Shown: in pieces, positions 1 to 6,611 of the stretch | Position numbering within the stretch: position 1 is the stretch's first letter | How the letters are laid out: every line of letters begins with the position of its first letter | NCBI GenBank assembly: GCA_946886375.1 | Contig: CAMPIL010000049.1 | Span: forward strand, 1 to 14,404 | Length of the DNA: 14,404 bases | Reading direction: 5' to 3' | From: an uncultured Phycisphaerales bacterium | GTDB lineage: Bacteria > Planctomycetota > Phycisphaerae > Phycisphaerales > SM1A02 | The notes under the pieces: model-generated | What the model was told of the DNA's origin: nothing | The model's database searches: none | Seen by the model: the letters and a program-made list of their open reading frames with translations, nothing else | Program-made: the position numbers and the translations under genes

Positions 1-707
1 TCCTTGGCCATCCCGGCGAAATCCGGCGTTTCACCTTGAAATGCAATGTTCAATCTCACTGATTCGGCTTCCTGGACCGCCGCACGTCGCAGCTGATCGA
101 TCCGCCGTTTCGTGGCGCGCAGCCCCTGCTTGCATTGATCCACGTTGCTCGCGGCAGCCTGAATTGATCGACGACCAGCATCGATGACTGAATTACGGCG
201 CGAGATTCCCGCCTGATCGCTGATCGGAGGATTGCGGATCTGGCAACCCCCATGATACCACTTGTGGATCTTCTGGCGTGGAAGCCACCTTCGCTTCCAC
301 GTTTTGTCAAAGGCACCCAAATCGCGCTCGGCTTTTTGTTGTGCGAGGTTCACCGCCTGCTCGGCACTGCGAATCTGAAAATTAGCGGCCGCAATTTCGT
401 CGCGAGCGGAAGCGACGGAATATTTGAGATTACGATCAACCGAAATCGTGGCGACGTACCGGTTTGCGGCCCCGTCAATCGGCTCCTGCTCCTGGACACT
501 GGCCAGCACATAGAACACGCCATCAAATGCCTTGGCGATTTCCGCGCGGTCGGCATCGGCATTGTTGCGAATCTGGTTGTTGGCTTTCACGACGGCTTGG
601 CTCAGCGGCGGAGGCTTGGAAGCCGAGGATCGCGCCTCTACCTGCGCGATCGCGTGTGAACTCACAAGAAGCAAGGGAAGGACGACGGCGCAAATGCAAC
701 GTGTCAT
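1..707 (-). CDS. Exported coiled-coil-like protein of unknown function (3' end cut by window edge)
   Basis: The minus-strand frame opens with ATG at 707-705 and stays open for 235 codons to the left edge without a stop. Residues 1-21 form a Sec signal peptide: MTRCICAVV, a leucine-rich core, then SHAIA with likely cleavage before Q22. The mature part is polar and rich in Ala, Gln, Arg and Asp. Residues 95-135 and 175-220 look like amphipathic, possibly coiled-coil helices (for example 'IRSAEQAVNLAQQKAERD' and 'RIDQLRRAAVQEAES'). A basic, aromatic stretch with one Cys lies between them (about 137-160, 'TWKRRW' to 'HKWYHGGC'). An AGGA-like ribosome site lies about 7 nt upstream of the ATG. I do not recognise the family. 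A periplasmic location is inferred from the signal peptide alone. The STAS gene is upstream on the same strand, but the 189-nt gap suggests a separate promoter. Confidence 0.75.
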   Translation of the reverse strand, partial: MTRCICAVVLPLLLVSSHAIAQVEARSSASKPPPLSQAVVKANNQIRNNADADRAEIAKAFDGVFYVLASVQEQEPIDGAANRYVATISVDRNLKYSVASARDEIAAANFQIRSAEQAVNLAQQKAERDLGAFDKTWKRRWLPRQKIHKWYHGGCQIRNPPISDQAGISRRNSVIDAGRRSIQAAASNVDQCKQGLRATKRRIDQLRRAAVQEAESVRLNIAFQGETPDFAGMAK

Positions 708-727
708 GATTCCATTCCTTATCGTGC

Positions 728-773
728 TGTGACAGATCACATAAGAGGTATCGCCGAGTTCCTCCCCTGTCAA
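728..773 (-). promoter_or_regulatory. Candidate promoter with operator-like dyad upstream of the exported protein
   Basis: A perfect minus-strand TTGACA (-35) is at 773-768. Seventeen nt further is TACCTC (750-745), a poor -10; TCTTAT (746-741) matches a little better but is too far away. Just downstream, 728-741 is a perfect dyad, TGTGA-CAGA-TCACA, ending 20 nt before the start codon, where a repressor could block transcription. The arms match the E. coli CRP half-site, but the spacer is 4 nt and not 6. The element is seen in the sequence; its role is inferred. Confidence 0.3.
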
Positions 774-896
774 GAACAATCACGAAAGACTAGGTGGCCT
801 ACCAGCCGCAATGCCGTTGCCCACAGGAACTTATGATGAATTACACCATTACTGCAAAGACTGAATGCTCGGCTCGGAACATCGCTGATCGGCGCA

Positions 897-1271
897 TCAG
901 CTCGCCGTGATCTTCGCCAGTTCACCGGCGTCTTTCACGATCGTGTACAGCCGATCGACCTTCACCATCTTGAAGAGATCGACAAGTTGCTGGTTCATGC
1001 CCAGCAGCACTGACTTGCCGCCCGCCTTGTTGGTCCGGTTGCGAAAATCGATGCACATTCCCAGCCCCATGCTGTTGATGAATGTGATCTGGCTCATGTC
1101 CAGCACCATGAACCGTAGCGACGTGCCGCACTGATCAATGGCGGGACCCACGAGGTCGGTGATGATGGGGACTTCGCGCTGGCCGATGCTCGGGCCGACG
1201 AGTCGGACCGTCAGGATGCCGCGGTCTTCGCTGATGCGGGCGAACATCGATTGACCTATTTGCTGTGGCAT
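897..1271 (-). CDS. STAS-domain protein (anti-sigma factor antagonist-like)
   Basis: This 124-residue protein is essentially one STAS domain, the fold of SpoIIAA and RsbV. Those proteins bind a serine kinase/anti-sigma factor and release its sigma factor when unphosphorylated. The diagnostic segment is at 55-75: 'MVLDMSQITFINSMGLGMC', a beta strand followed by the phospho-acceptor loop. S67 aligns with the phosphorylated Ser of the family (usual form D-S-S/M-G-L). 'VLLGMNQQLVDLFKMVKVD' near 88-106 matches the last strand and helix. I chose the ATG at 1271 because it gives normal STAS length; the longer frame from 1349 adds a non-conserved extension and crosses a possible -10 box. No strong Shine-Dalgarno is visible. 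No kinase, PP2C phosphatase or sigma gene is nearby, so its partner is unknown. A 6-bp inverted repeat (884-901) overlaps the stop codon but has no T-run. Confidence 0.85.
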   Translation of the reverse strand: MPQQIGQSMFARISEDRGILTVRLVGPSIGQREVPIITDLVGPAIDQCGTSLRFMVLDMSQITFINSMGLGMCIDFRNRTNKAGGKSVLLGMNQQLVDLFKMVKVDRLYTIVKDAGELAKITAS

Positions 1272-1333
1272 GGCAATCACTTTCGACAGGCGATGTCCGT
1301 TGGGCGGCGCGCGGGTGCACGCAACGAGCCGGC

Positions 1334-1339
1334 ATTGTA
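1334..1339 (-). promoter_or_regulatory. Possible -10 box of the STAS gene
   Basis: Read on the minus strand this is TACAAT, a five-of-six match to TATAAT, and it would give a leader of about 55 nt before the ATG at 1271. No recognisable -35 lies 16-18 nt upstream, so this is a weak call based on one hexamer in an otherwise GC-rich divergent gap. Confidence 0.2.
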
Positions 1340-1407
1340 ACCTACCCATGCCTCAGCGCGTGCCGCGCATGAAATGAGCACGCGACTGAAGGATTCGACC
1401 CGCCCGC

Positions 1408-2658
1408 ATGTCCACACTCGTCATCATCAACGCCCGCATCCTGACTTTGGCGGCGCTTTCCGGCCTCGAACCTCGCCGGAACAAGGCCATGCGCGAACTT
1501 GGGGTGATCGAGCGCGGCTACGTGCGTATTGACGATCGGACGATCACGGCTGTGGGCTCCGGCGTTTACGAGGGGCAGAACCAGGGCGAGGTCATTGACG
1601 CGGGCGGCTGCGTGCTCATGCCCGCCTTCGTCGATTGCCACACCCACGCGTGCTGGGCCGGCAACCGCTTCGCCGAGTTCGAAATGGCCCTTGCCGGCGC
1701 ATCGTACCTTGACATCCTGAAAGCCGGCGGCGGGATCATGTCCACGGTGCGCGCGGTTCGCAGCGCATCGGATGAAGAACTGCTGCTGCTGCTGTTGCGA
1801 AGACTCGGGGCCATGGCCGCGCTGGGCTCTGGGACCGTGGAAATCAAATCCGGCTACGGCTTGAGCACCGAACACGAACTGCGCATGCTCCGCACTATTC
1901 ACGCCGCGACGCGGCAGACCGATCAGACCGTCGCAGGCACGTTTCTCGGCGCGCACGCGATTGATCCCGACAATCCGAATTTCATCGAACAGACAATCAG
2001 CGAAACGCTTCCCGCGGTCGCCGCGGAATTTCCCGAGATCACCATTGACGCCTATTGCGAAAGAGGCGCATGGTCGGTGGAAGATGTCAGACGACTTTTC
2101 GAGGCCGCCCGGGACCTGGGCTGTCCGTTCCGCGTGCACGCGGATCAGTTCAACAGCTTGGGCATGACTCGCCTTGCGGTGGACATGGGCGCGGTCAGCG
2201 TCGATCACCTTGAGGCCGTCAGTCCCGGCGATGTCGCGCATCTTGCTTCAAGCAAGACGATGGCGGTGCTGCTGCCGTGCTCGGGCTTTCAACTCGACGG
2301 CAAGTACGCACCAGCCCGCGCCCTGATTGACGCCGGCGCTGCGGTAGCCATTGCATCCAACTTCAACCCGGGATCGGCCCCCACTCCATCAATGCCCTTC
2401 ACCATCGCGCTGGCCTGCCGCAAGTTGCGAATGACTCCGGCCGAGGCGATCATCGCCTCAACCGTCAACGCCGCGTGCGTGCTCGGGCTGCAGGAGAAAG
2501 TCGGCTCGATCGAAGTCGGCAAACGAGCCGATCTGCAGTTGCTGGACGCCTTCGACGAGCGTGACCTTGCTTATGAAATCGCCGGGCCCGGACCGCTTGT
2601 GGTCATCATCAATGGGGAAATCGTCCACTTGCGGGCTGTAGGGCGGGAAGAGGAATAA
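1408..2658 (+). CDS. hutI: Imidazolonepropionase-like amidohydrolase (HutI)
   Basis: HutI hydrolyses 4-imidazolone-5-propanoate to N-formimino-L-glutamate, the third step of histidine degradation, in the cytoplasm. The 416 residues match the family length. Motifs in order: 'FVDCHTHACWAGNR' (metal ligands H78, H80), 'LKAGGGIMSTV' (105-114), 'EIKSGYGLSTEHELRML' (145-161), 'TFLGAHA', 'VHADQFNSLG' (H244, Q247), 'VSVDHLEA' (H267), 'ASNFNPGSAPT' (316-326), and the C-terminal 'GSIEVGKRADL'. The family has Asp in the 'S/T-D-x-N-P-G' motif as a metal ligand; here the codon is AAC, giving N318. The usual 'LPGAFYFLRE' loop is also altered ('LPCSGFQLDGKYAP'). Neither hutH, hutU nor hutG is adjacent, so the substrate is less certain than the family. 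Five tandem CTG codons (1780-1794) encode part of a six-Leu run. The next gene starts 69 nt downstream. Confidence 0.88.
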   Translation: MSTLVIINARILTLAALSGLEPRRNKAMRELGVIERGYVRIDDRTITAVGSGVYEGQNQGEVIDAGGCVLMPAFVDCHTHACWAGNRFAEFEMALAGASYLDILKAGGGIMSTVRAVRSASDEELLLLLLRRLGAMAALGSGTVEIKSGYGLSTEHELRMLRTIHAATRQTDQTVAGTFLGAHAIDPDNPNFIEQTISETLPAVAAEFPEITIDAYCERGAWSVEDVRRLFEAARDLGCPFRVHADQFNSLGMTRLAVDMGAVSVDHLEAVSPGDVAHLASSKTMAVLLPCSGFQLDGKYAPARALIDAGAAVAIASNFNPGSAPTPSMPFTIALACRKLRMTPAEAIIASTVNAACVLGLQEKVGSIEVGKRADLQLLDAFDERDLAYEIAGPGPLVVIINGEIVHLRAVGREEE

Positions 2659-2670
2659 GTCGCCGGCGAC
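2659..2670. repeat. Perfect 12-bp palindrome after the hutI stop
   Basis: GTCGCCGGCGAC begins directly after the TAA stop of hutI and is fully self-complementary. No T-run follows, so it is not a standard Rho-independent terminator. It could be a binding site or chance in GC-rich DNA. Confidence 0.3.
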
Positions 2671-2727
2671 CGCGAATGTGCTGACGGTTTAGACGTTTGC
2701 AGTTAATCCCCCTACCATTCCGCGTCC

Positions 2728-3540
2728 ATGGTTGTCACCGCTTCTCAAGACATTGATTCCGCACTTGCCGCCGCGCAGCGAGTGGTCCGCGTTCACGAGC
2801 GATTGGTTGAGTTTCTGCGTGCCGGTCAGACGCTGGCGGAGATCGACTCGTTCGTGGCAAGGGCGCTGAAGGACTTGGATTGCCGCAGCGCGTTCCTGCG
2901 TTACTCGATGCAGGGTCATCCGCCGTTTCGCAGCCATTCCTGCCTGTCGTTGAATGCATGTATCGTGCATGGCGAGCACAACCTCACCAGCGAGCCGATC
3001 AAGTCAGGCGACGTGCTTTCCGTCGACGTCGGGGTGATTCATCGTGGATGGGTTGGCGATGCGGCGTGGACCTACGCGATCGAGAGCGCCACGCCCGAAG
3101 CGCTGCGCCTCATGCAGTGCGGTCGCGAGTCGCTTCGGCGCGGCATCGCCGCGATGCAGCCGGGTCGTCCGCTGATCGACTGGGCACGGGCCGTCCAGCA
3201 GCACGCCGAGAAAGAGTGCGGCTATCACCTGGTGCGCGGCTTGGGCGGGCACGGCTACGGCCGCAAACTGCATGGCCCGCCGTTCGTCTCCAATGTTCTG
3301 CCCAAATACCGTGGCGAGTGGCCTGACGCATGGACGCTCTTCAAGCCGGGCATGCTCATCGCGGTCGAACCGATGATCGCGCAGGGCACGCACTTGATCC
3401 AAGCCGATGCGAAGGCATGGCCGATCTACACCGCCGACGGCTCTTTGGCGGTGCATTACGAGGCAGATGTCCTGATCACTGAAGAAGGCCCGCGTGATCT
3501 CACCGAAGGCTTGCAGGACCTTCCGGACATCGTGGGTTAG
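2728..3540 (+). CDS. map: Type I methionine aminopeptidase
   Basis: Removes the initiator Met from new cytoplasmic proteins. The 270-residue pita-bread protease keeps every catalytic position. H81 ('CIVHGEHN') matches the E. coli active-site His79. The metal ligands are D100 ('LSVDVGVIHRGWVGD'), D111, H175 ('GLGGHGYGRKLHGPP', with H182 as the second active-site His), E214 ('KPGMLIAVEPM') and E245 ('VHYEADVLIT'). It lacks the N-terminal zinc-finger and SH3-binding extensions of eukaryotic or actinobacterial forms. The last ligand motif is usually followed by 'HT'; here it is 'EADV'. The gene is not in the usual secY-adk-map-infA ribosomal cluster, so it may be a second copy. No clear Shine-Dalgarno precedes the ATG. 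A weak promoter (CTGACG at 2681, GTTAAT at 2702, 15-nt spacer) would allow transcription apart from hutI. It converges with the next gene, and 3541-3652 shows no terminator-like hairpin. Confidence 0.92.
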   Translation: MVVTASQDIDSALAAAQRVVRVHERLVEFLRAGQTLAEIDSFVARALKDLDCRSAFLRYSMQGHPPFRSHSCLSLNACIVHGEHNLTSEPIKSGDVLSVDVGVIHRGWVGDAAWTYAIESATPEALRLMQCGRESLRRGIAAMQPGRPLIDWARAVQQHAEKECGYHLVRGLGGHGYGRKLHGPPFVSNVLPKYRGEWPDAWTLFKPGMLIAVEPMIAQGTHLIQADAKAWPIYTADGSLAVHYEADVLITEEGPRDLTEGLQDLPDIVG

Positions 3541-3652
3541 GGCAAGTCAAGGCAAAAGAGCAAGCGTCACACGACGGAGCGGCACGCGCACTGCGTTCGC
3601 TGTCGCGACTTCTCCTGCATGTTTTCCGCGCTTGATGTTCGACGCTTTCCCG

Positions 3653-4402
3653 TCACCCCGGACGGGAGTGGATGGCTTCGCGCAGGGGCATGACGACGTT
3701 GGGAACGACGCGTTCCTCGGCGAGCCGCTCGATGTGGCCGGCGAGTTTGCCGAAGATCGTTCCAAATTCCTCGATCGTCTTGAGCGATCCATACTTTCGC
3801 ACGGTCAGGTACACGCTGATCGGTTCATCATCAAACCGGCCGGTGGCGATTTCGCCGGTGCTAGTGCGCGTCTTGACTTCGACGAAACCCTGCAGGTCGC
3901 ATTGCTCGTTCAAACCGAATCCGATGTAGGGCTGCGCCTCAAGAACCGACTCGCGCCCGAGGTCCACCAGGGAAGCCAGTGGCGAATTGCCAAGCAGCGC
4001 TTCGAACACGACCTCGTTGCGATTGCGCTCGGCCTGCAGATCGAAGCCGAACACCAGTTCCACGAACTCGACATCCAATGGACTAATGGAAAGAAAATAG
4101 GGCGCGACGTCAAGGATGAGCCGGTGCAGTTTGTATGCCTGATCCAGCGATTCTGGATTGACCCAGCCGCTGCGGACGGCAGTCCGGCGCAGCGCCAACC
4201 AACTGTACTGCGACGCCTGCTCGGGAGATTCCAGCGCGAGTTCGCCTTCGTGTCGGCGAAAGCGATCCATGCCGGGCAGTTCCTTGCGCACGCGATCGAA
4301 CATGTCAAGCACGCTCTCGCGATTGCTTGGCAGATCCATGCGCAGCGACAACTTCTGGTTCACGTAAAAGTCAGTGCAAATGGCGCCGAAACTTGTGGGC
4401 AT
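3653..4402 (-). CDS. Conserved-looking hypothetical protein, 249 aa
   Basis: A soluble 249-residue protein beginning 'MPTSFGAICTDFYVNQKLSL', with no signal peptide or membrane segment. It is an alternating alpha/beta protein, rich in Glu, Arg and Leu. Notable segments are 'FDRVRKELPGMDRFRRHEGE' (35-54), 'WLALRRTAVRSGWVNPE' (68-84), 'LHRLILDVAPYFLSISPLDV' (92-111), 'ELVFGFDLQAERNRNEVVFE' (115-134) and 'VYLTVRKYGS' (197-206). The sequence feels like a planctomycete-restricted conserved protein from memory, but I cannot name a domain or function and infer none. I start it at the ATG at 4402 and not at the in-frame GTG at 4414, because a GGAG Shine-Dalgarno sits exactly 6 nt before the ATG and overlaps the GTG. 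It is the last gene of the minus-strand run, 96 nt after the DUF418 gene. Confidence 0.8.
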   Translation of the reverse strand: MPTSFGAICTDFYVNQKLSLRMDLPSNRESVLDMFDRVRKELPGMDRFRRHEGELALESPEQASQYSWLALRRTAVRSGWVNPESLDQAYKLHRLILDVAPYFLSISPLDVEFVELVFGFDLQAERNRNEVVFEALLGNSPLASLVDLGRESVLEAQPYIGFGLNEQCDLQGFVEVKTRTSTGEIATGRFDDEPISVYLTVRKYGSLKTIEEFGTIFGKLAGHIERLAEERVVPNVVMPLREAIHSRPG

Positions 4403-4408
4403 TGCTTT

Positions 4409-4412
4409 CTCC
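4409..4412 (-). promoter_or_regulatory. Shine-Dalgarno that decides the start at 4402
   Basis: Minus-strand GGAG followed by AAAGCA and ATG gives a 6-nt spacing. It lies inside the four extra codons of the longer GTG-initiated frame, which argues for the shorter protein. Confidence 0.6.
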
Positions 4413-4450
4413 ACGGACCGGAAAACGGCCCTACTCTAGCGAAATCATCG

Positions 4451-4476
4451 GCGCATGCGCGTGCAATTCTGCAGAA
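4451..4476. repeat. Pair of adjacent perfect 10-bp palindromes
   Basis: GCGCATGCGC (4451-4460) and TTCTGCAGAA (4467-4476) are each fully self-complementary, with centres 16 bp apart. They lie in the 96-nt gap between the DUF418 gene and the hypothetical gene. There is no T-run, so this is not a canonical terminator. A protein-binding or processing site is possible; chance is not excluded. Confidence 0.3.
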
Positions 4477-4498
4477 CTGAACGCGGGATTCCGCACGA

Positions 4499-5806
4499 TC
4501 ACCCCGCGCCACCCGGCGATGCCTCACGCCGGCCGCGCCGCACCGGCTGGAGTTTGAAGTACGTCAGCGAACGCCAGAGCCATTCAAACGGACCGAACTG
4601 AAAACGCCGCAGCCAGAGTGGCGAGACGATCAGTTGCACCGCCCACACGCCGAGCACGATGGCCACCTGTCCTGTCCGCTCGACCCGGCCGAATAATCCC
4701 AATCCGTGGCCGTTGAAAATCAATGTACAGAGAATCGTCTGCATCAGGTAATTCGTCAGCGCCATGCGGCCAACCGCGCCGATTGGCGTCAACACCGATC
4801 GCCAAAACGCCGCGCGGCACATCAACATGACGGCGCCCACCCACGCCAGGGAAACCAGCAGACTTGCCCAGTAGTTGTATTGGCTGCCGACGAAAAACGA
4901 GTACTCGCCCCGCCAATCCTCCGCAAAATTCCTCTGCACGCCATAGAGAATGACCGGAATGCCGATGCACGCGCCGATCAGCGTCATCGCCAAGTACAGC
5001 CGAGTCGAGCGCCGCCCGCTGAACACGCCCAGTTTGAAGAGCGCCATCCCAATCAACATCAACCCGCCGGCTCGCCACAATCCCCACACCATCACCATGA
5101 GTGTCTGAAACATGAACGTGCCCGGCGCGCGATGGAGGATCTGCTGCGCGAATCCGCTGCGCATTTCGGCGATCTCAGCCTGCTGCGTCTCGGCGGTCGG
5201 CTGCCACATCTCCACCATGATCGCATCAATGTCTTCCTGCGGCATGAGTTGCATGGCCCAACCCTGCAATAGTGAAAGAATTGACGCGACACTAACCACA
5301 AGCACGCCAACCAGAATCAACCAACCCGGGCGCCAGCGCCGCATTGGATACACCAGCATGCCGCACACGCCGTATAAGAACAGGATGTCGCCATACCACA
5401 GCAGATATCCATGGAGGATTCCGAACAGGATCAGCCATGCCATGCGGCGGTAGTGCAGCGCAGCGGGACTTCTTCCTTGCCGCTCGACGTTGGTGGTCAT
5501 CAGGACGATCCCCGCGCCGAAGAGCATGGAGAAGAGCGTCATGAACTTCTGGTCAGCGAAGATGTGGCTGACATACCAGACCCAGAAGTCCGCGCCTTCG
5601 AAATTGCCGTAGGCCGTGGGATTGATGTACGCCGCGCCGGGCATGGCGAACGATTGGATGTTCATCACGAGGATGCCCAGCAGCGCGAAACCGCGCAGCA
5701 CATCCATGGAACCGATGCGGCCCGCGTCCGCCATCGGCGCGGCCGGATGAGCCACCACCATGTCGATCGGGGCATTCACCGCCGCAGTTGGTGGAACTTC
5801 CTGCAT
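4499..5806 (-). CDS. DUF418 / YeiB-family integral membrane protein
   Basis: A 435-residue polytopic membrane protein. Family marks are the N-terminal 'RIGSMDVLRGFALLGILVMN' (30-49), 'KFMTLFSMLFGAG' (87-99), 'HGYLLWYGDILFLYG' (132-146), 'GAVGRMALTNYLMQT' (343-357) and the C-terminal signature 'FGPFEWLWRSLTYFK' (404-418). I count roughly 9-10 hydrophobic segments, near 36-53, 88-104, 121-137, 140-154, 160-180, 235-258, 270-289, 311-331, 345-365 and 379-397. E. coli YeiB is the best-known relative and its biochemical role is not established, so transport or group transfer is only a guess. The cytoplasmic N-terminus (1-29) is Pro/Ala-rich. The loop at 184-228 is acidic and Gln-rich. The start at 5806 has no clear Shine-Dalgarno; M16 is an alternative. 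It follows the HAD gene by 37 nt. Confidence 0.88.
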   Translation of the reverse strand: MQEVPPTAAVNAPIDMVVAHPAAPMADAGRIGSMDVLRGFALLGILVMNIQSFAMPGAAYINPTAYGNFEGADFWVWYVSHIFADQKFMTLFSMLFGAGIVLMTTNVERQGRSPAALHYRRMAWLILFGILHGYLLWYGDILFLYGVCGMLVYPMRRWRPGWLILVGVLVVSVASILSLLQGWAMQLMPQEDIDAIMVEMWQPTAETQQAEIAEMRSGFAQQILHRAPGTFMFQTLMVMVWGLWRAGGLMLIGMALFKLGVFSGRRSTRLYLAMTLIGACIGIPVILYGVQRNFAEDWRGEYSFFVGSQYNYWASLLVSLAWVGAVMLMCRAAFWRSVLTPIGAVGRMALTNYLMQTILCTLIFNGHGLGLFGRVERTGQVAIVLGVWAVQLIVSPLWLRRFQFGPFEWLWRSLTYFKLQPVRRGRREASPGGAG

Positions 5807-5843
5807 CGGCGCATTGTCATGGCGATTTCATCCCGCCACAAGA

Positions 5844-6545
5844 TCAGATGGACAAAGCCTGAGATTTCCCAATCAGCCATTGCAAGAGGAACGCTTTGCC
5901 GGACAGGTCGGGCACGACCAGGTCCGCCCCACAGCCGGCCAGCGCATCGGTCGAAAACATCCCCGTTGCCACGCCGATGGACCGGCAGCCGTGAGCCTTG
6001 GCGCAATCAATATCGTGCGGCGTATCGCCGATGATCACCACCTGCTCCGCGGGCAAGGACCGGCCGATGCGTTCGGCATGGCGGCGCATGGCCACCGGCG
6101 GCAGGTCGCGCCGGCTCTTGCCTTCGCATCCCCAGGCGGCCACGGCAAACAGGTCGGGATCGAGTCCCGCGGCGCGAATCTTCATGCGACCGGTTTCGGG
6201 ATAGTTCCCCGTCAGCAATCCAATACATGCGTGCTCGCAATCAGCCAGTTCGTGCACCAGCTCGCGCACGCCCGGCAGCAAACGCGCACAGGATTGCGCG
6301 CTCAAAAGCCGTTCAAGGTGACGGCCGTAGCTTTGACGGAATCGATCGTGATGCGTTTCACCATCGCGCACGTTGTTGATCCGCATGAGGTCTGCGAAGA
6401 TCAGCGAGTCGAGGCGGCCGGAGAACTCGATGCCCTCCATCGAAAACTGTTCACCGAAGAGCTCGCGGCCGGCCTCGTGCATGGCCTTGAGTCCCGCGCC
6501 CTCTGTGCGCAGCAGCGTGGCGTCAATATCGAAGAGAATGAGCAT
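5844..6545 (-). CDS. HAD-superfamily phosphatase-like hydrolase (phosphoglycolate phosphatase-like)
   Basis: A cytoplasmic 233-residue HAD hydrolase with all four motifs. Motif I is 'LFDIDATLL' (nucleophile D6, acid/base D8). Motif II is 'IGLLTGNY' (T112). A basic motif III lies around 'WGCEGKSRRDLPP' (K143, R145 or R146). Motif IV is 'VVIIGDTPHDIDCAKAHGC' (D174, D178). The helical cap, about 15-90, fits subclass I phosphatases. 'LLTGNYPETGRMKI' followed by a C-terminal 'GVATGMFS' resembles a Gph-like group rather than beta-phosphoglucomutase. The substrate cannot be read from sequence. Motif I has Ala where many relatives have Gly (DxDGTL to DIDATL), which is tolerated in this subgroup. The start at 6545 lacks a Shine-Dalgarno. 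The gene follows the NTF2/phosphatase gene by 66 nt. That gap has a 7-bp inverted repeat (CGCAGGC 6567-6573, GCCTGCG 6604-6610) with no T-run. Confidence 0.88.
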   Translation of the reverse strand: MLILFDIDATLLRTEGAGLKAMHEAGRELFGEQFSMEGIEFSGRLDSLIFADLMRINNVRDGETHHDRFRQSYGRHLERLLSAQSCARLLPGVRELVHELADCEHACIGLLTGNYPETGRMKIRAAGLDPDLFAVAAWGCEGKSRRDLPPVAMRRHAERIGRSLPAEQVVIIGDTPHDIDCAKAHGCRSIGVATGMFSTDALAGCGADLVVPDLSGKAFLLQWLIGKSQALSI

Positions 6546-6611
6546 GGAGCGATGGTAGGCGCGTGCCGCAGGCTTCGTCGCCGCTCACAGCACCAACGCA
6601 CAGGCCTGCGC

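Noticed and set aside
728..741. A true CRP site
   Set aside because: The half-sites match but the spacer is 4 nt and not 6, so the arms would be on the wrong helical phase for CRP.
1272..1349. An N-terminal extension of the STAS protein from 1349
   Set aside because: The 26 extra residues have no similarity to STAS proteins and the region carries a plausible -10 box. The ATG at 1271 gives the normal domain length.
1780..1797. The CTG triplet repeat as an unstable microsatellite
   Set aside because: Only five units, in frame and within a normal helix of the amidohydrolase. It is ordinary leucine codon use.
1342..2241. A 299-codon minus-strand open frame opposite hutI
   Set aside because: It is the complement of strongly conserved amidohydrolase motifs. 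Its poly-Gln stretch is simply the reverse of the CTG leucine run.
3494..4480. A 328-codon plus-strand open frame overlapping the end of map and the 249-aa hypothetical gene
   Set aside because: It overlaps the 3' end of map and lies opposite a gene with a good Shine-Dalgarno. Its translation shows no family features.
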